DNA of 64,000 nucleotides from Mesaphorura yosii. Lineage: Eukaryota; Arthropoda; Collembola; Poduromorpha; Tullbergiidae. How positions within the stretch are numbered: position 1 is the stretch's first letter; every line of letters starts with the position of its first letter. The stretch covers positions 1 through 64,000 of the forward strand of contig WIXG01000380.1 in the NCBI GenBank assembly GCA_009869945.1. Direction: 5' to 3'. Under the pieces are notes generated by a model. That model was not told the DNA's origin. It did not search any database and saw only the letters and a program-made list of their open reading frames with translations. Below are positions 32,460 through 44,700 of the stretch, piece by piece. The translations under genes and the position numbers were made by a program.

Positions 32460-33305
32460 ATGGGTTATGATATGGACTACTTCGTCAACAAAGAGGCAAT
32501 CAGTGAGGAATTCATCTGCTCGATCTGTCTGTGCGTGCTCCAGGATCCTGTGATGATCGACAAGTGTCAGCACCTGTTTTGCAAAGGCTGCATCAGCGAC
32601 TGGCACAAGACATCAAAGACCTGCCCAATCGACAGGCAAGTGATCAAGCTCAAATTGAAGCCTGTTCCGAGACCGCTGCTCAACATTCTGAACGACATTC
32701 CTCGAAGATGCCGATTTGGTTGTGGGTCAACAACCAAACTTGGAGCCACGGCCGAGCACGAAGCCGCCTGCATAAAAAATCCTGATTTCGTCAACGAATG
32801 TGCTGGAAACTGTGGAGCAAAGCTGAATCACGCCGATATGCAAGTGCACAACTGCGTCGAATACTTGAAACAAACTTATCAGACCGAAATTACGCAACTG
32901 AAGGTCGAAGTGGTCAAAAGCAGTGCAAAGATTTTGCAATTGAACATGAAGGTGCAAGAACGAGATGAGGAACTTGAAGAAATGGAGGAGGAGAAGGAAG
33001 CGTTGAAGGAGCAGCTTAAGAATGCAAAGAAGGAGCGCCGGGCCAGTTCTTCGACTCCAAAAGCGGCGACTCCAAGGAGCCAGCCTGTTCGGAAGTTTGC
33101 GGTGCCTGTGGAACGGTGAGCTCAATTATTATTGATCGTAATTCTAACGCTAATTCGTGTGCTAATTTATGTTAGCCTATTTTGCGTTGCATTTTGCAGT
33201 CAACTTCCGCCTCCCCCGCATAGATTGCATAACGCCAACACAATTCCATCTCCCAATTCGCCGTTGCGTCGTCCTCGTGTGCGTAGGAGAATGAGTGAAA
33301 TGTAA
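32460..33305 (+). CDS. NRDP1/RNF41-like RING-type E3 ubiquitin ligase
   Basis: Two exons, 32460-33115 and 33200-33305, 253 residues; the ATG is in GGCCATGGG. The RING is CSICLCVLQ..CQHLFCKGC...CPIDRQ at residues ~20-60, in which the usual last Cys is Asp, exactly the CPxD form known in NRDP1 (RNF41). It is followed by a TRAF-type-like zinc region (CRFGCGSTT, HEAACIKNP, CAGNCGAKL, HNC) at ~80-135 and a coiled coil at ~140-200. NRDP1 itself is ~317 residues and carries a C-terminal USP8-binding domain; that is absent here and replaced by a basic Pro/Arg tail. The reading ends ATG TAA across a good GTAAGT donor consensus, so a longer isoform is possible. It would transfer ubiquitin in the cytosol; substrates are unknown. 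Confidence 0.85.
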
Positions 33306-34258
33306 GTTCTTGGCTCTACATGATCCAGTCGGCAAACTGTAATTCACAGGAAATTGTGATAGAAATTTATACTCGGGATTGTATGCTTAATTTTTCCGCT
33401 CTTGATATTAATTTTAATTTTAATCGATCAACTTGTCAATTTGCATGCATGCTAATCAAAATCGTAGCGTAGATTAGTAATATTAAAAGTTCACGAATCC
33501 TCATCAATTAATTTGAGTGCAGTTTTAGATTTTTAGGTTTCAGGAAAATATCCATGTAGCTGAAAATCGGATTTAATATTTGTGATTTTAGTACAAAAAT
33601 TGTAGACTTGTACAACCAGCAAAAATATTCTGATTTTATGCGTGTGCGCATGTCTTAGTAAATGCACTTCTGAATAAATTAGTACAGAATTCGATATTCG
33701 AGTAATTACATGTTGTCGTTCTCAAAATTCACATTTTTGTCGCTGGCGATTTCGGTCCGTGAATTCACTTTCATCAGAACAACATTTCTTTTGTAACATG
33801 TATTTCGTTGAAATTAAAACTGCGTGCAGTTCAATTGCTGATTTCCGCCAGCGATTGTCGGGCACACAAGTCACATCACGTCGGCGGGTCTCGACATTCG
33901 GAGAACATGTCCTATGTTCTGAGCCAGATTTGGCGTTAATTTACGAGAAAATTCTTGTATTCCGTTTAAAACTCGAAAAGTGTCGTCTACCAGCGAGAAA
34001 AAGTGTCGAAAGTCCACAACCTTCGTAAATTACCCTTGATGGAATCAAAACAAATTTTTTATTCCAAGAATACTTGTATTTTCTACACTTCTCACGAGAA
34101 ATTCGTCGAAATCTGATTATAGATATCTAAATCAAATCTTGTTTACGTTTCAAAATGACATTTCCAGCCCGATGAAAGTTTTCAGCTCCTATCTGATTTC
34201 GATTTCACTTTCCGTCGTCGGCAGGTTGCCAGCGTAAGCCATAAACCTGCAGCCAGTC
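33306..34258. other. Spacer with sequence duplicated again at about 35.8-36.3 kb
   Basis: No gene. An AATAAA near 33673 may end the RING gene. The stretch around 33800-34060 (GATTTCCGCCAGCGA, CAAAACAAATTTTTTATTC) resembles 35890-36155, so the receptor gene to the right was duplicated with its upstream DNA. Confidence 0.55.
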
Positions 34259-35610
34259 ATGGCCATCATGACCTCGAGAAGAAAATACACGCAACATCTA
34301 CTCCATCTTTACGTTTCGTTTGGGTACCTGACCGGCAGCGCTCCATTTTACTGGCGGAGTCACTCTGCGTCCGCTTCCGCTCACTCACGAGTGGTTCCAA
34401 TCACAGGCCGTCTGGACCGAATTCGCTACGGACTCACACTGCTCGTGTCTGCCAGTGGCACAATAATCACTGTTTCAGCGCTGTCCATTCAAATTTCCCG
34501 CCACGGCTTCTTTCTCCGCGACGAACGCACCGTCATCCTCGTCTTGGTTGTGATCATCGCGCTGACTTCAAATCTATTCCATTTCAATACGGCCAAGAAC
34601 GCTCACGATTTTGCGTCAACCATCACCGGGGCACTTCCGCTTTACGGGCGTGCCGAAGCTGAGCTGCTGGCGCTGGCCGCAGGAGGAAAGCACTCCAGGC
34701 GACTTTTGTACATGTTTCACGCCTGGCTCGCGATGGCGCTCAGCGGAGGACTCAGTCTGCCTTTCCTGTACGTATTTGTGCTCCTGCTTCGCTGTGACCT
34801 GAACGTTCTCCGCGGCATGGTCGACGACAGCTGGATTTGTGCACAGGGGCCCAATTCGCCCAACCCCCACGCTCCAGTCAGCCTTTTCACGGCGACGTGG
34901 GTGGTCTTCTGCATCGTATTCGTGATGCAGGTGGCAGGAGCTGTCCTCCTCGTCATTGGCATGCTGAATCCGTATTTATTCTACACAACTCTCATCATGC
35001 GTCGGCTAAGGTAAGTGAACGAGTTTTTTTTTTGCTGAGCGGCAAATTTGAATTGGTTCATCGGTTTGACGCTTAATTTGCTGGCCAACACCGATTTCTT
35101 TTTAGTTCCAGGTACAAACGAGGTTCGTACGGGCCCCGGTCACGATTGCGGCGACTAAAATTCTCCAGCCGAGCCTTCAGCCAATTCCTTCGGACGTACC
35201 GCAGTTTTCAAATCCTGCAGAAGAAAATTGACGCCTGTGTCGGAGACTACGTGATGACCGGACATTTGCCGCTTTATGGTCTCGTCTTCGTGCTGGCCTG
35301 CGTGGGGCTCGTCGACGGCGGCTCCTCTCCGCCTCTGTTCATCTCCTACGTGAGTTGGGTGCTCCTCTTCTGCTTTTACTACTGCTTCGTGCTGTCATAC
35401 GTCTGGCGCCTGAATGAGCTCACGGGCGACCTCCTCCGAAATGTGCGCCTTCACTGGCAATCCTCCTGTGGGAAGCGGTGCGTCCGATCCTGCAGACCGC
35501 TCCTATTGGCCTTTGGAGCCATGGGCAACTTTAACAAGAAGAATTACATTGAGGTCGGACTTCTTATCATTAGCACCACGATTAATGTGCTTATCATGGA
35601 GAAAGAGTAG
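34259..35610 (+). CDS. Seven-helix chemoreceptor, two exons
   Basis: Exons 34259-35010 and 35112-35610, phase 2 join, 416 residues. It starts MAIMTSRRKYTQHLLHLYVS and shows the helix pattern of the arthropod gustatory-receptor superfamily: GLTLLVSASGTIITVSAL, TVILVLVVIIALTSNLFHF, a long hydrophilic loop, LSLPFLYVFVLLLRC, LFTATWVVFCIVFVMQVAGAVLLVIGML, then in exon 2 LPLYGLVFVLACVGLV, FISYVSWVLLFCFYYCFVLSYV and a last helix EVGLLIISTTINVLIM. The shared phase-2 intron before the last three helices is a usual place for introns in this superfamily. It is not closely similar to the other receptors of the window apart from its decayed neighbour at 36.4 kb. The ligand is unknown. Confidence 0.8.
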
Positions 35611-36358
35611 CATAAGCAGTGCTTTAGTCATTAGAATAATTATTATTCCTATTATTGGAATTAAATGTAGTGATTTTGGTGATTATATATTGGTGTTGAC
35701 ATTTCTGTTATGCAAGCAAAAAATATACACCTAATCTGCATTCGTGAAACTGTGTTAAGACTTTTTTAAATGTTCGAAGGATACTTTTGCGCGAAATTCG
35801 AATATGACAAGGTTTCCTGCTTTTCGTGTTTGCAAATTCGATGTCTCAAAGCTCGAACACTTCAGTTCCTTCGCAAATCGCAAAATTGCAGTTGTTGTTT
35901 CGTTGAAAAGTTGAAATTGCATTTTCTGATTTCCGCTGGCGAATGTGATTGAGGAGCCAACATCATATTCACTATTCATAAATTCACACTTTAATTTAGT
36001 AGAAAGTTTGAAACTTGTGTACTTTCATCTTTCTTGCTGTCTATCAAGAACATGTCGCACGGCCGCGATAGCGAGGGCGGTGACAAACGGAAAGCATGTT
36101 CACCAAAACCGAGAGCGTCGAACTGGTGTCAAAACAAATATTTTATTCAAAAACCCTACGAAGTTCATGTTGCCAGAAATCTCAATTAAAATCTCACTTC
36201 CTTTGCCTTTGCCTCCCAATTCTGAAATTTCAAATGTCGTGTTGACATTCGTCGTCTATGACATCAATGACACGCATTTAGAAGGAGGGAGGGGGAAAAC
36301 CGTTTTTAGCGAAGATTTCGTTTTCTAGCTCGGTGGAGGAAGATCGCCACTCGTCAAA
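35611..36358. other. Spacer duplicated with the receptor
   Basis: No gene of its own. It carries diverged copies of the DNA upstream of 34259 (see 33306-34258). Confidence 0.5.
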
Positions 36359-36925
36359 ATGAATATGCCCGTTCCAAAACTGGATTTGGAGACGATCTTC
36401 CACGTTTACATCTCCTTCAGTTACTTTGTCGGGAGCGCGCCTTTCTATTGGCTCAGCGCCTCACGCATATGCCCAATCACCAGTCGGCTGGACAGAGCCC
36501 GCTACAAATTCACAATCTTCTCCATCATGGCGCTGTACTTCACATCTTCCGCCACGGCTTCTTCCTCGGCAACGAGCGCACTGTCATCGTCATCTGCGTG
36601 CTGGTCATCGCGCTAACTTCCAACATGTCTCATTTTAATGTGACGAAGAATGGAGACAAAATGGCTTCCAACGTCGTGGGCTCACTGCTGCTGTTCGAGC
36701 GTGTCAGAGCCGAACCGGCACTGGCCGCACGTGGCGGCGTCTCCGCCGAGTTCAGACGTCGTACCCAGATGATTGATGCCTCGTACGTGATGCACTCTCC
36801 TTTTCGGCCAGGCTTCCTTTCCTGTACGCGCTCATCCTCCTCTTTTGCTGTGACCTGAACGTGTTCCGATGGATGGTGCACGACAGCTGGAATTTCGCCT
36901 CGCCTCAAATTCCTGCTGTTGGTGA
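36359..36925 (+). pseudogene. Tandem duplicate of the 34.3-kb chemoreceptor, pseudogene
   Basis: The first ~50 codons (FHVYISFSYFVGSAPFYW, PITSRLDRARYKFT) match the neighbour LHLYVSFGYLTGSAPFYW, PITGRLDRIRYGLT. The match then moves to another frame (IFRHGFFLGNERTVIVICVL, ALTSNMSHFNVTKN) and shifts again before CDLNVFRWMVHDSWNFASPQ. The counterpart of exon 2, with the last three helices, is absent. It is a truncated host pseudogene. Confidence 0.85.
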
Positions 36926-38730
36926 ATTTTTTAAAGCATTGGGAGCAGTAACGATCGGCAATCTGATAAGGAAGGAAGCGCAGCAAAACGAATTAGTCTG
37001 TGGGGATTGGATTCAGATTCCACGCCATGGGGGTCATTACGCCCGAGGAAGTTACGGATACGGAGCTCTTAGACTCAGACTACTCAGACAACTGTGTAAT
37101 ACAATTGACTAAAATTTTCCAGAGCTTCCTACGTTTATTTGATTACCTTAATCGGTGTGACACCTGTATCAGCCAGGAAACTTCATGGCAGTTCAAAATA
37201 TGTGACCTTGATGCCAATCAACACCACAGCTTAATGGGCTTGTGCAAGACGGAATAGAAGGAGTTTGAATCTGCTAGACTGGGGACAGGGCTTGGTAGTT
37301 TCAGAGGAAAGTATTTGCACACTTGCGTACTCACAAGCGACGAAAAGCTACTTCATGCCGACCGAAATGATTACGGTGTTTCTGGATTCCTGGGGAGACT
37401 TGGCTATCAAGTTAAATCATCGACATGCAATAGCAACTTTTCGAAATCAGGCGAAGTCAGATATAGTAATTTCTTTTTGACTCTGGAACTCTAAAATACT
37501 TAAAACTAGCATCATTAAGCACATCTGGTAGGTGCCCTTGCGTGTTACGACTATGACTACTTAATTAACTGTTCGTTGCCTATGTTGGTGAGTTAACTGA
37601 ATAAACTGATTTTTTGAAGTACTGAAGAATTATCGTTTGCGTTGAGAGGTACGATTTTTCAATTCATGGACAATGGACACCGAAATGGCTTTAATTGTAG
37701 CAACCACCAGTCAGACGAGTCAAGCTCCAACTCAGCAAAAACATCAATAAAACTCGTAAGATCGCTGGACTTTTGCTTAATTTTGTGCGTAATAAATATT
37801 TATTAATTGGTGCCAGTAAATAGTGAATTGTAACATGCTGAGATCAAACTCGTCGATGATCAGTTTTAGTTTTAGTTACCAAGAACTATTTCGCTATACC
37901 TAAGCTAGAGTGCACTTGAGAAACACATAATTACATAATTAATTACATACTTAATCACTAGAATAGACAGAATACTTGATGTTGTCTTAAATCCTAATGG
38001 CATTGGACGGAATGAATAATGAAGAGGTCTGAACCCGAACCCATGCAATAATGCAACCAGAAGCCACTAATTACGATTAAGCCAACATGTTAAGGCAACT
38101 AGAAGCAAGATACGGACATGAAGATGCTAAGGAACGAGATAAGACGAAATACTGATCGAAGATAACATGAAATACAGATTACAGGCTCCAAGACGATTCG
38201 AGGCAATTTTGGTGAATTTTCATTATCAGATTATCACTATGCTAGGACTTGGATTTAGGACTCTTAATTACAGATAGCAAAGACAGGAGGCTGACTGATA
38301 AGACACTCGAGTGGTCGGTCGTCGTACTTTTCAGTAATCCGACAAGTACAGTTTAGTAAAGGCAAGAAGGTGCGCCGTCGTCCGCGTTGTGCGCTTACGC
38401 GCGCGCGGTACGATTCGAATTGAGTTCAGGTGCGCGTGCGGGCGTGCGCCGTGTGGCGGTGAATTTAAAGTACACTTTCTTTGGACGAACTAGCTATTCA
38501 GTAGTGATCTAAGGCATGTGATCAAGACACGTGAATTTTACTTAAGTACAAGTAACAAAGATATTCGCATTCGACTTGCATTTGCATTAGAGTTACAGTT
38601 AGTTACAGGTATATGTTGTTGACTAGATTAAGTAAATTGTTTGCTGAGCATCCCATTTAACATTTAATTAAGAATTGGCCTTCTACTTCTACTGCAACGA
38701 ATAAGCAGATCAACCAACCAACAGATACAA
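36926..38730. other. 3' UTR and flank of the Hindsight/RREB1 gene
   Basis: No coding exon recognised; open segments at 36.9-37.5 kb match nothing known. The right part is probably the 3' UTR of the minus-strand gene: a minus-strand AATAAA (TTTATT at 37799-37804) would give a UTR of about 930 nt. It contains a conspicuous CG-rich block at about 38370-38460 (GCGCTTACGCGCGCGCGG and neighbours) in otherwise AT-rich DNA. Confidence 0.5.
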
Positions 38731-41700
38731 TTAATTAGTGGAGCTGCTGACCATCGCAGCAGACGTCGACGTGACTCCGAGGCCCAGCAATTCAGCAGCG
38801 CCCTTCGCGTCCGATTTGCTCAGCAGTTCTTCGACGAGTGACTCGTCGTTGATTCCAAGGAGTTTGCCAATCAAGTCGGATTTTGCGGGCCCGCTGTCAA
38901 AATTGGCCTGGCTCAATGGTGTTGTCGAAATTGTCGATGCGTGCGTGTGAGAAAGCGTGGCTGCGGTGTGTTTGCTGCCGATTCGCGTTCGCTTGCCCAC
39001 CCCCACTGTCGACGACGGCAGAATTGGCGTGACGGTCAGTTCATTGTTGTTGTTTAGACCAGCCAAACTTGCCGAGACTGCTGCGGAGTTTTCATGCTTC
39101 TTGATATGGCGAAGCATCGAGTGCTTGAGTGTGAAGCGACGAGAGCAGTACGGGCACGAAAAGGGGCGCTCGCCACTGTGGCTCCGAATGTGCCGGCGGA
39201 GATCCTCGACGGACCAGAAACGGCGGACGCAGAAAACACACATCACCTGAAAATTAAAACGTGCGAAAATTTAGAATTCGTCCAATACGAGGAGAAATTT
39301 TCCCCAGTTTTCCCTACCTTTCGATTTGTGACGTCTTTCTGATCACCCGTCGGCGTGGACGTCGACGCCAAAGCGGCTGCTAGGTTGCCTGGCGGCGTAA
39401 CTTCGCTCTCGCTGGTGTCCGTCGGAGGCGAAGGCGGTGAGCTGACGAGCGCGCCCTTTGCGAGGAGCAGATGGAATGTTTCCTTGTGGTCTTCCTCCAT
39501 GTGCGCCAGGAGAATGTCTCGCTCGACGGCAGAGGCGTCGCAAAGGTGGCATCTGTAGACAGGAGCCATTAAAATATAAACCTTGCCTGAAACGCTGAAA
39601 CAGCAAAGTTTGTTTTGCTCAGAGCTTACCTGAAGGCAACATCTTCCCCAGGACTCGACATCGAGGCGGAGGCAGTGGCACAGCCATTCAAAGATGGTGA
39701 CGTGTTCATAGAGTTCAGTGCCGCCGCCGCTGCACTCGCATTCTTCGGGGTTATGCTGAAAAATTCATTGGCCGGCTGCGATTTGTTCTTCGGGGGTCGC
39801 CCAGGTCGCGGGGTTGTGACGGGCGTCGAAGCGCCAGAAGTCTCGACCTGCACCTGCACGCCTGCTGCTTCGGAGTCAGCATCAGCATCGTCGACGTCGT
39901 GGTCGTCCAAGGCCAAGTCAGCTCGCGCTTCAGCTGCACTGATCCTCGTGGCCGTCGTAGTGGCGTTCCGTTTTCCCTTCCGGCGCCCTCGTTTCCCTGC
40001 CGCTGCCGCCCTGATGACGACTGGCTCCGTCCTGCTGCCCACGCCGCCACCGTTGGCAAGGAGCTCCCTTTCTCGCTCTCGCTCCCGCTTGGCATTGTGC
40101 TTGCGGACGAGGTGTCGGTCGCAATTTGACTTGGTCGTGAAGAGGAGCGGACACTTGGAGCATTGGTACGGCTTCTGGCCGGTGTGCGTGAGGAGGTGGC
40201 GCCGGAGGGACGACGTCCACGGAAAACGACGCGTGCAGTGCGGGCATGAAATCTATGGAGGACAATGCACACCCAAAATGCAATGCAATTGCGAATGGCG
40301 AATGCTTTTAGCGACCCGACACGCAAGAAAACTAGAAAACCCGGCGGACATGCAATCCCGATTCCCAATGCAAATCCCATTAAATTGTTGCCCGACGCGA
40401 TAAACATAAGCACACATTTTCCCGTGTCCGTCTGGGAAATCGTGACGAGGATCATTCGAAATTGCGTCTCCGTCTTCTGTCACGCTAGCCTTAGCTTTTA
40501 GTTTAGCGTTTTAGAGAATTCTTGGAGATAAATGGGTCCATTAACGAGGATTAAATTTTCCCGAAGTCCGATTTGGATCGAATTCGAGAGGAATTCGAAC
40601 AAAGTGCTTCTGGGTCCATAAATTCAGTCTCATGCGAAATGAGAATGCGATAAATGCCGATGTGCCATGCGAAAACCATGCAAATTTTATACATCGTGTA
40701 AAGTCAGGCGAGAATCAAAGGAAATCCTTCTCTTTTTCACGCTTTCCATGCAAAAGGTCAAAGGTCATTTTCATTCCAGGCTGAATTCATGCTTCATGCA
40801 ATACAGCAAAACAGGCCAGGCAGCAAGCAAATAAAAATCAAATCAGGCAATGCAAAATGCAAAAAGTGCAAACAAATAAAACTAAAAAAGTGCAACAGTG
40901 CAAAATTAGTCGTAGTTTAAGTTTTTTGTCGTAGTCAACTTTATTAACATCGTTCGTAATAAATAAACTGATTTGAACAAAAGAGATAAATTGAATAAAT
41001 GATTGGCAAATAAAGTGATAAGTGAATATGAATATAAATCAAAAAGTGGATGGATTTTCAGTGAATACATGCAAATAAATCTAAAGATAAAGTGATTAGT
41101 GATTTGTCGTACGTATGTGGCAAGTCAGAAGAAGGCAGGAATCGAACAAAAAAAACAAAATTCGCACGTACCGTAAATTCGTAGTAATTAACAAAATACG
41201 CGATAAACGGTCTTAATTATCATAGCATCTTTCTCTTTGTCATTTAAGGAATTTAAGCACAACTTTGTTCCAATTAGCACAACTCACGTTAGACTTTGGC
41301 GAATTTAGCACAACTCGGTCACTTTTCGCGTTCACTAACTTTCTTTGTACTTTGTACATTGTTTTATTGCTACATGGAGGGTATTTCTGAAAATAAGCCC
41401 TACGCGCGAAAAATCAAAAATCTAGAGTCTAAGAAGTTGGGAAAAAGCTCCTAAACGAGTTCATCGTGCGGACAAACTCTTCGCCCGCCTGGCGGTTCAT
41501 GAAATGGTGGTGCCCACCGGCCGCGCCGGCGATTTGGCGCTGGAGCAACAGCGCCATGCCTTCCTGCTGAGACTCACACACACTCACCTTGTGTGGCGCG
41601 GAGGAGTACGCGCTCTTCTTCTTCTCGCCGTTGGCCAGCTTGTAACGCTTCCGTTCGCGCTCGCGCTCGGGCTCGTCTTCGTTTTCTTCGTCGTCCTCTT

Positions 41701-44700
41701 CGCCGTCGTGTTCTCCGTCCGGGCCTTCGTCGCCGTCGATTTCTCCGTCGTCGTCGTGCTCCTGCTCATCGGACGACGATCGCGACCGGTTGTCCTCTGA
41801 CTCCATCTCTGAGCCGCCACCGCCGCCGGTGCTTCCGCTGCCGCCACGATTTCCATTGCTGTTATTGCCTTCATGTTCGCCCACAGCTCCTTCGGCGCCC
41901 GAGACCACGCCAGCGCCTTGTGCAAAGTACTGCGCGAAATTCGACGACTTGGCGCGGTTAAGAAGCTGGCTAACGGACGCCAAGTCGGGCGTGCCCGCTC
42001 CGCCAATGCTTCCAGCTTCATTACCGTTACCGCCTTTGACGTCTGCGTCATGTTCGTCTTCCATGTCTACATCTTCATCACTTCCGCTACCACTGCCACT
42101 GCCGCTGGCTGCTCCGTCTGCATCCGCTTCCGCGTCAAGGTGCTGCTGCATTCGAAGGTTTGTACCCGACATTTTACGCTTGAGTTGCTGGGCAATCACG
42201 GCACGCACGTTGACTGCGTTCGCGTCGAGCCCTGCGCCGCCTGCGCCCGAACCGAGCTTGCCATGCTTGACCGCTGCCGCGCCTGCGAGGAGTTTCGCCG
42301 CGCTGTGGCCGTGGCCGTACTCGAACCCGTTCATGGTGCTGTACTTGTTTGTGGGTACGAGCGTGGGCGAACTCAGGAGCGGGCTCGGTCCCGTCCCGCC
42401 ATGCTGATTAGCCAGATTCTTCTGCCGGTTAATAACGCGATTCGATGGGCTTCGTTGCCAGACGCTTGGATGCTGATGCTTGCCGTGTCGCTCCATGTTG
42501 GAGCGCAGTGTGAACTTTGCGGGACAGTGTGGACAGGAGAAAGGCCGCTCGGTGCGGTACCGCCGCTGCTTCGGTTTCTGATACTCGCCGCCTGCGCCCC
42601 GACGTTTCTCGGCGCGTTTGTGCCCGCCGTGGCCGTGGCGGGAGCTCGAGACGGCTGGATTCGGAGATGCTGACGAAGACTTGTACGATGCTGGCCGCGG
42701 GACGGAGACGGACACGCTGTTACTGTTGCTGCTGCTCAGACTCGCTCGGCGGCGACCAGAGAGATCAGAGCCTGAAGGATGATCACCGTTGCCATTCCGA
42801 TCGCGATCGGCCACAATTTCCATTGAGGAGCCGGCAAAGTTGTTCGTGCTCGTCGAAGTGGCGAGGGCGCCGAGCGTTGATGTTGAAGAACTGCAATAGT
42901 AATAGAAAATCATGAATTTGACGGCCACAGACAAGATTTTTGAAAATATTCCGGGCAAATTAAGGCCAATTTTCTTTACCTTGCAGCGAGAAACGGAATC
43001 GAATGATTTTTGGACGGAGTCGGCCCTCCACCACCGGCCGCCAAGCTCATACCAATGAATTTGTCCATTTCCGACGATGCACGAAGTCCAAATGGAAACC
43101 CGCTCCCGCCACCGCTCAGGCTCATGTGCGGGTTTCCCGCCGCCGCGAACGGGAAAAGAGGGAATGGAACGCCTGCATTGAGATCTGCCGGAACCGGGCC
43201 GCTGCCGCCGTGAGCCGAGAAGTTGAGTGGCAGCTGCGGGTGGACGATGGGCTCCCGCTTCGAGACGTACGGTGACGTGATGAGCCCCGTGCTGACGTTG
43301 TCCGATGGGTACAGAGCCTTGGGCTTGAGTAGAGAATTTGCATTCGGAGTGGTCGAAAACTGAGCCGAGCTCCCACCACCGCCGCCACCGCGTTCTCGTT
43401 TGACGCTCAGGTCCATGGCGTCCATGCTCAAATCCAGAGGACCGTTGTTCTCAGCCCCTCCGCTCCCGTGGTTGGTCACAAGTGACAACGCAGACTGCTG
43501 CTGATTGGCTGAGACCGCAGCCGCGGTTTTCAACTGCTCAAACGCACCTCCGCCGCCGCCAACTGCCGCTCCTCCTCCGAACAGCGGGTGCCCACGAGCC
43601 ATGGATTCCAAGAAAATGTTGCGCTTCGTATTCGCATGTGCATTCGCGTTGCCCGCAGCAGCAGTCGCAGCGGCGGCTGGCGGAGAGCCTGCCGAGTGCG
43701 CATTCGCAATTGTGAGGCCATGGAAGTCCATCGCGGCGGCTGCAGCAGCAGGCAAGACGCCTCCGGCTCCTCCGAGGAACATTGGGTGCAGACTGTTCAG
43801 CATGTACGGCGACTTTGCCGTGGCGGCCGCAGCGGCTTGCAGATATTCGTTCGCAAAAACGGCGGGCGGCAAGAAAAGCGAGTTGGGGCCAGAGCGAGTG
43901 TCAGAACCGACGATTCCCGCTGAAGTGAAAAGATCGGAGGAGGCTGTTGCGTTGTTGTTCAGCTGAGACTTGCCGGCGTGCGCATTGGAAAGCATGTGCT
44001 TGACTGAGAAGGCTCCAGACTTCTCAGCTGTTGAAGGCGAAGCTGGCGCGATGGCGGTGGCTGTGTAGTCGCCTTGGCCGTACTGCTGCTGCTGTCTGTG
44101 ATGCTTTTGGCTCTGACTCTGGCTCTGACGCAGGTGTGGGCTGTGGCCGCTTGCTTCATCGTTGGACGAGCCACCCGAGCCGCCTGAGCCGTCCATGGAT
44201 GATGTAACGAGGTGGCATTCAATTAGGCTCCGAACTTGGTCCCTGTCAACCTGACCATGGCGATTCTTCAGATGGCGCTCGCAATTGGCCTGAAATACGG
44301 ACCAGAGTAAAATTAGAATTCATTAGCCTCTTTTTGCTGTTTAGAGCTTACCTTTGTGGTGAATCCGAAGGAGCAGAGCCTGCACTGGAAGGGGCGCTCA
44401 CCAGAGTGTTTTCGCATGTGTCTGAGCATCGTTGACTTGTCTGGGCACGTGTAGGCGCACAGACTACAGGATTGTTCGCCAATTTCGGGGCCCGCGCCAT
44501 CGCCGTGCCCGTGACCTTGACCTCGGCCTTGTCCATGTCCGTGTCCAGTCGACAACGCCGCCACGTTGTTGTTATGCAAATCGTCTTCTTGCTCCTGCTC
44601 GTCGTCATCGGAGTAGGAATCATCTCCGTCGTCGTCTTCGTCTTCGTCCAGATCTTCGTTAGCACCTCGTCTCTGACTGTGGCTTCGACGACCGAGGACT

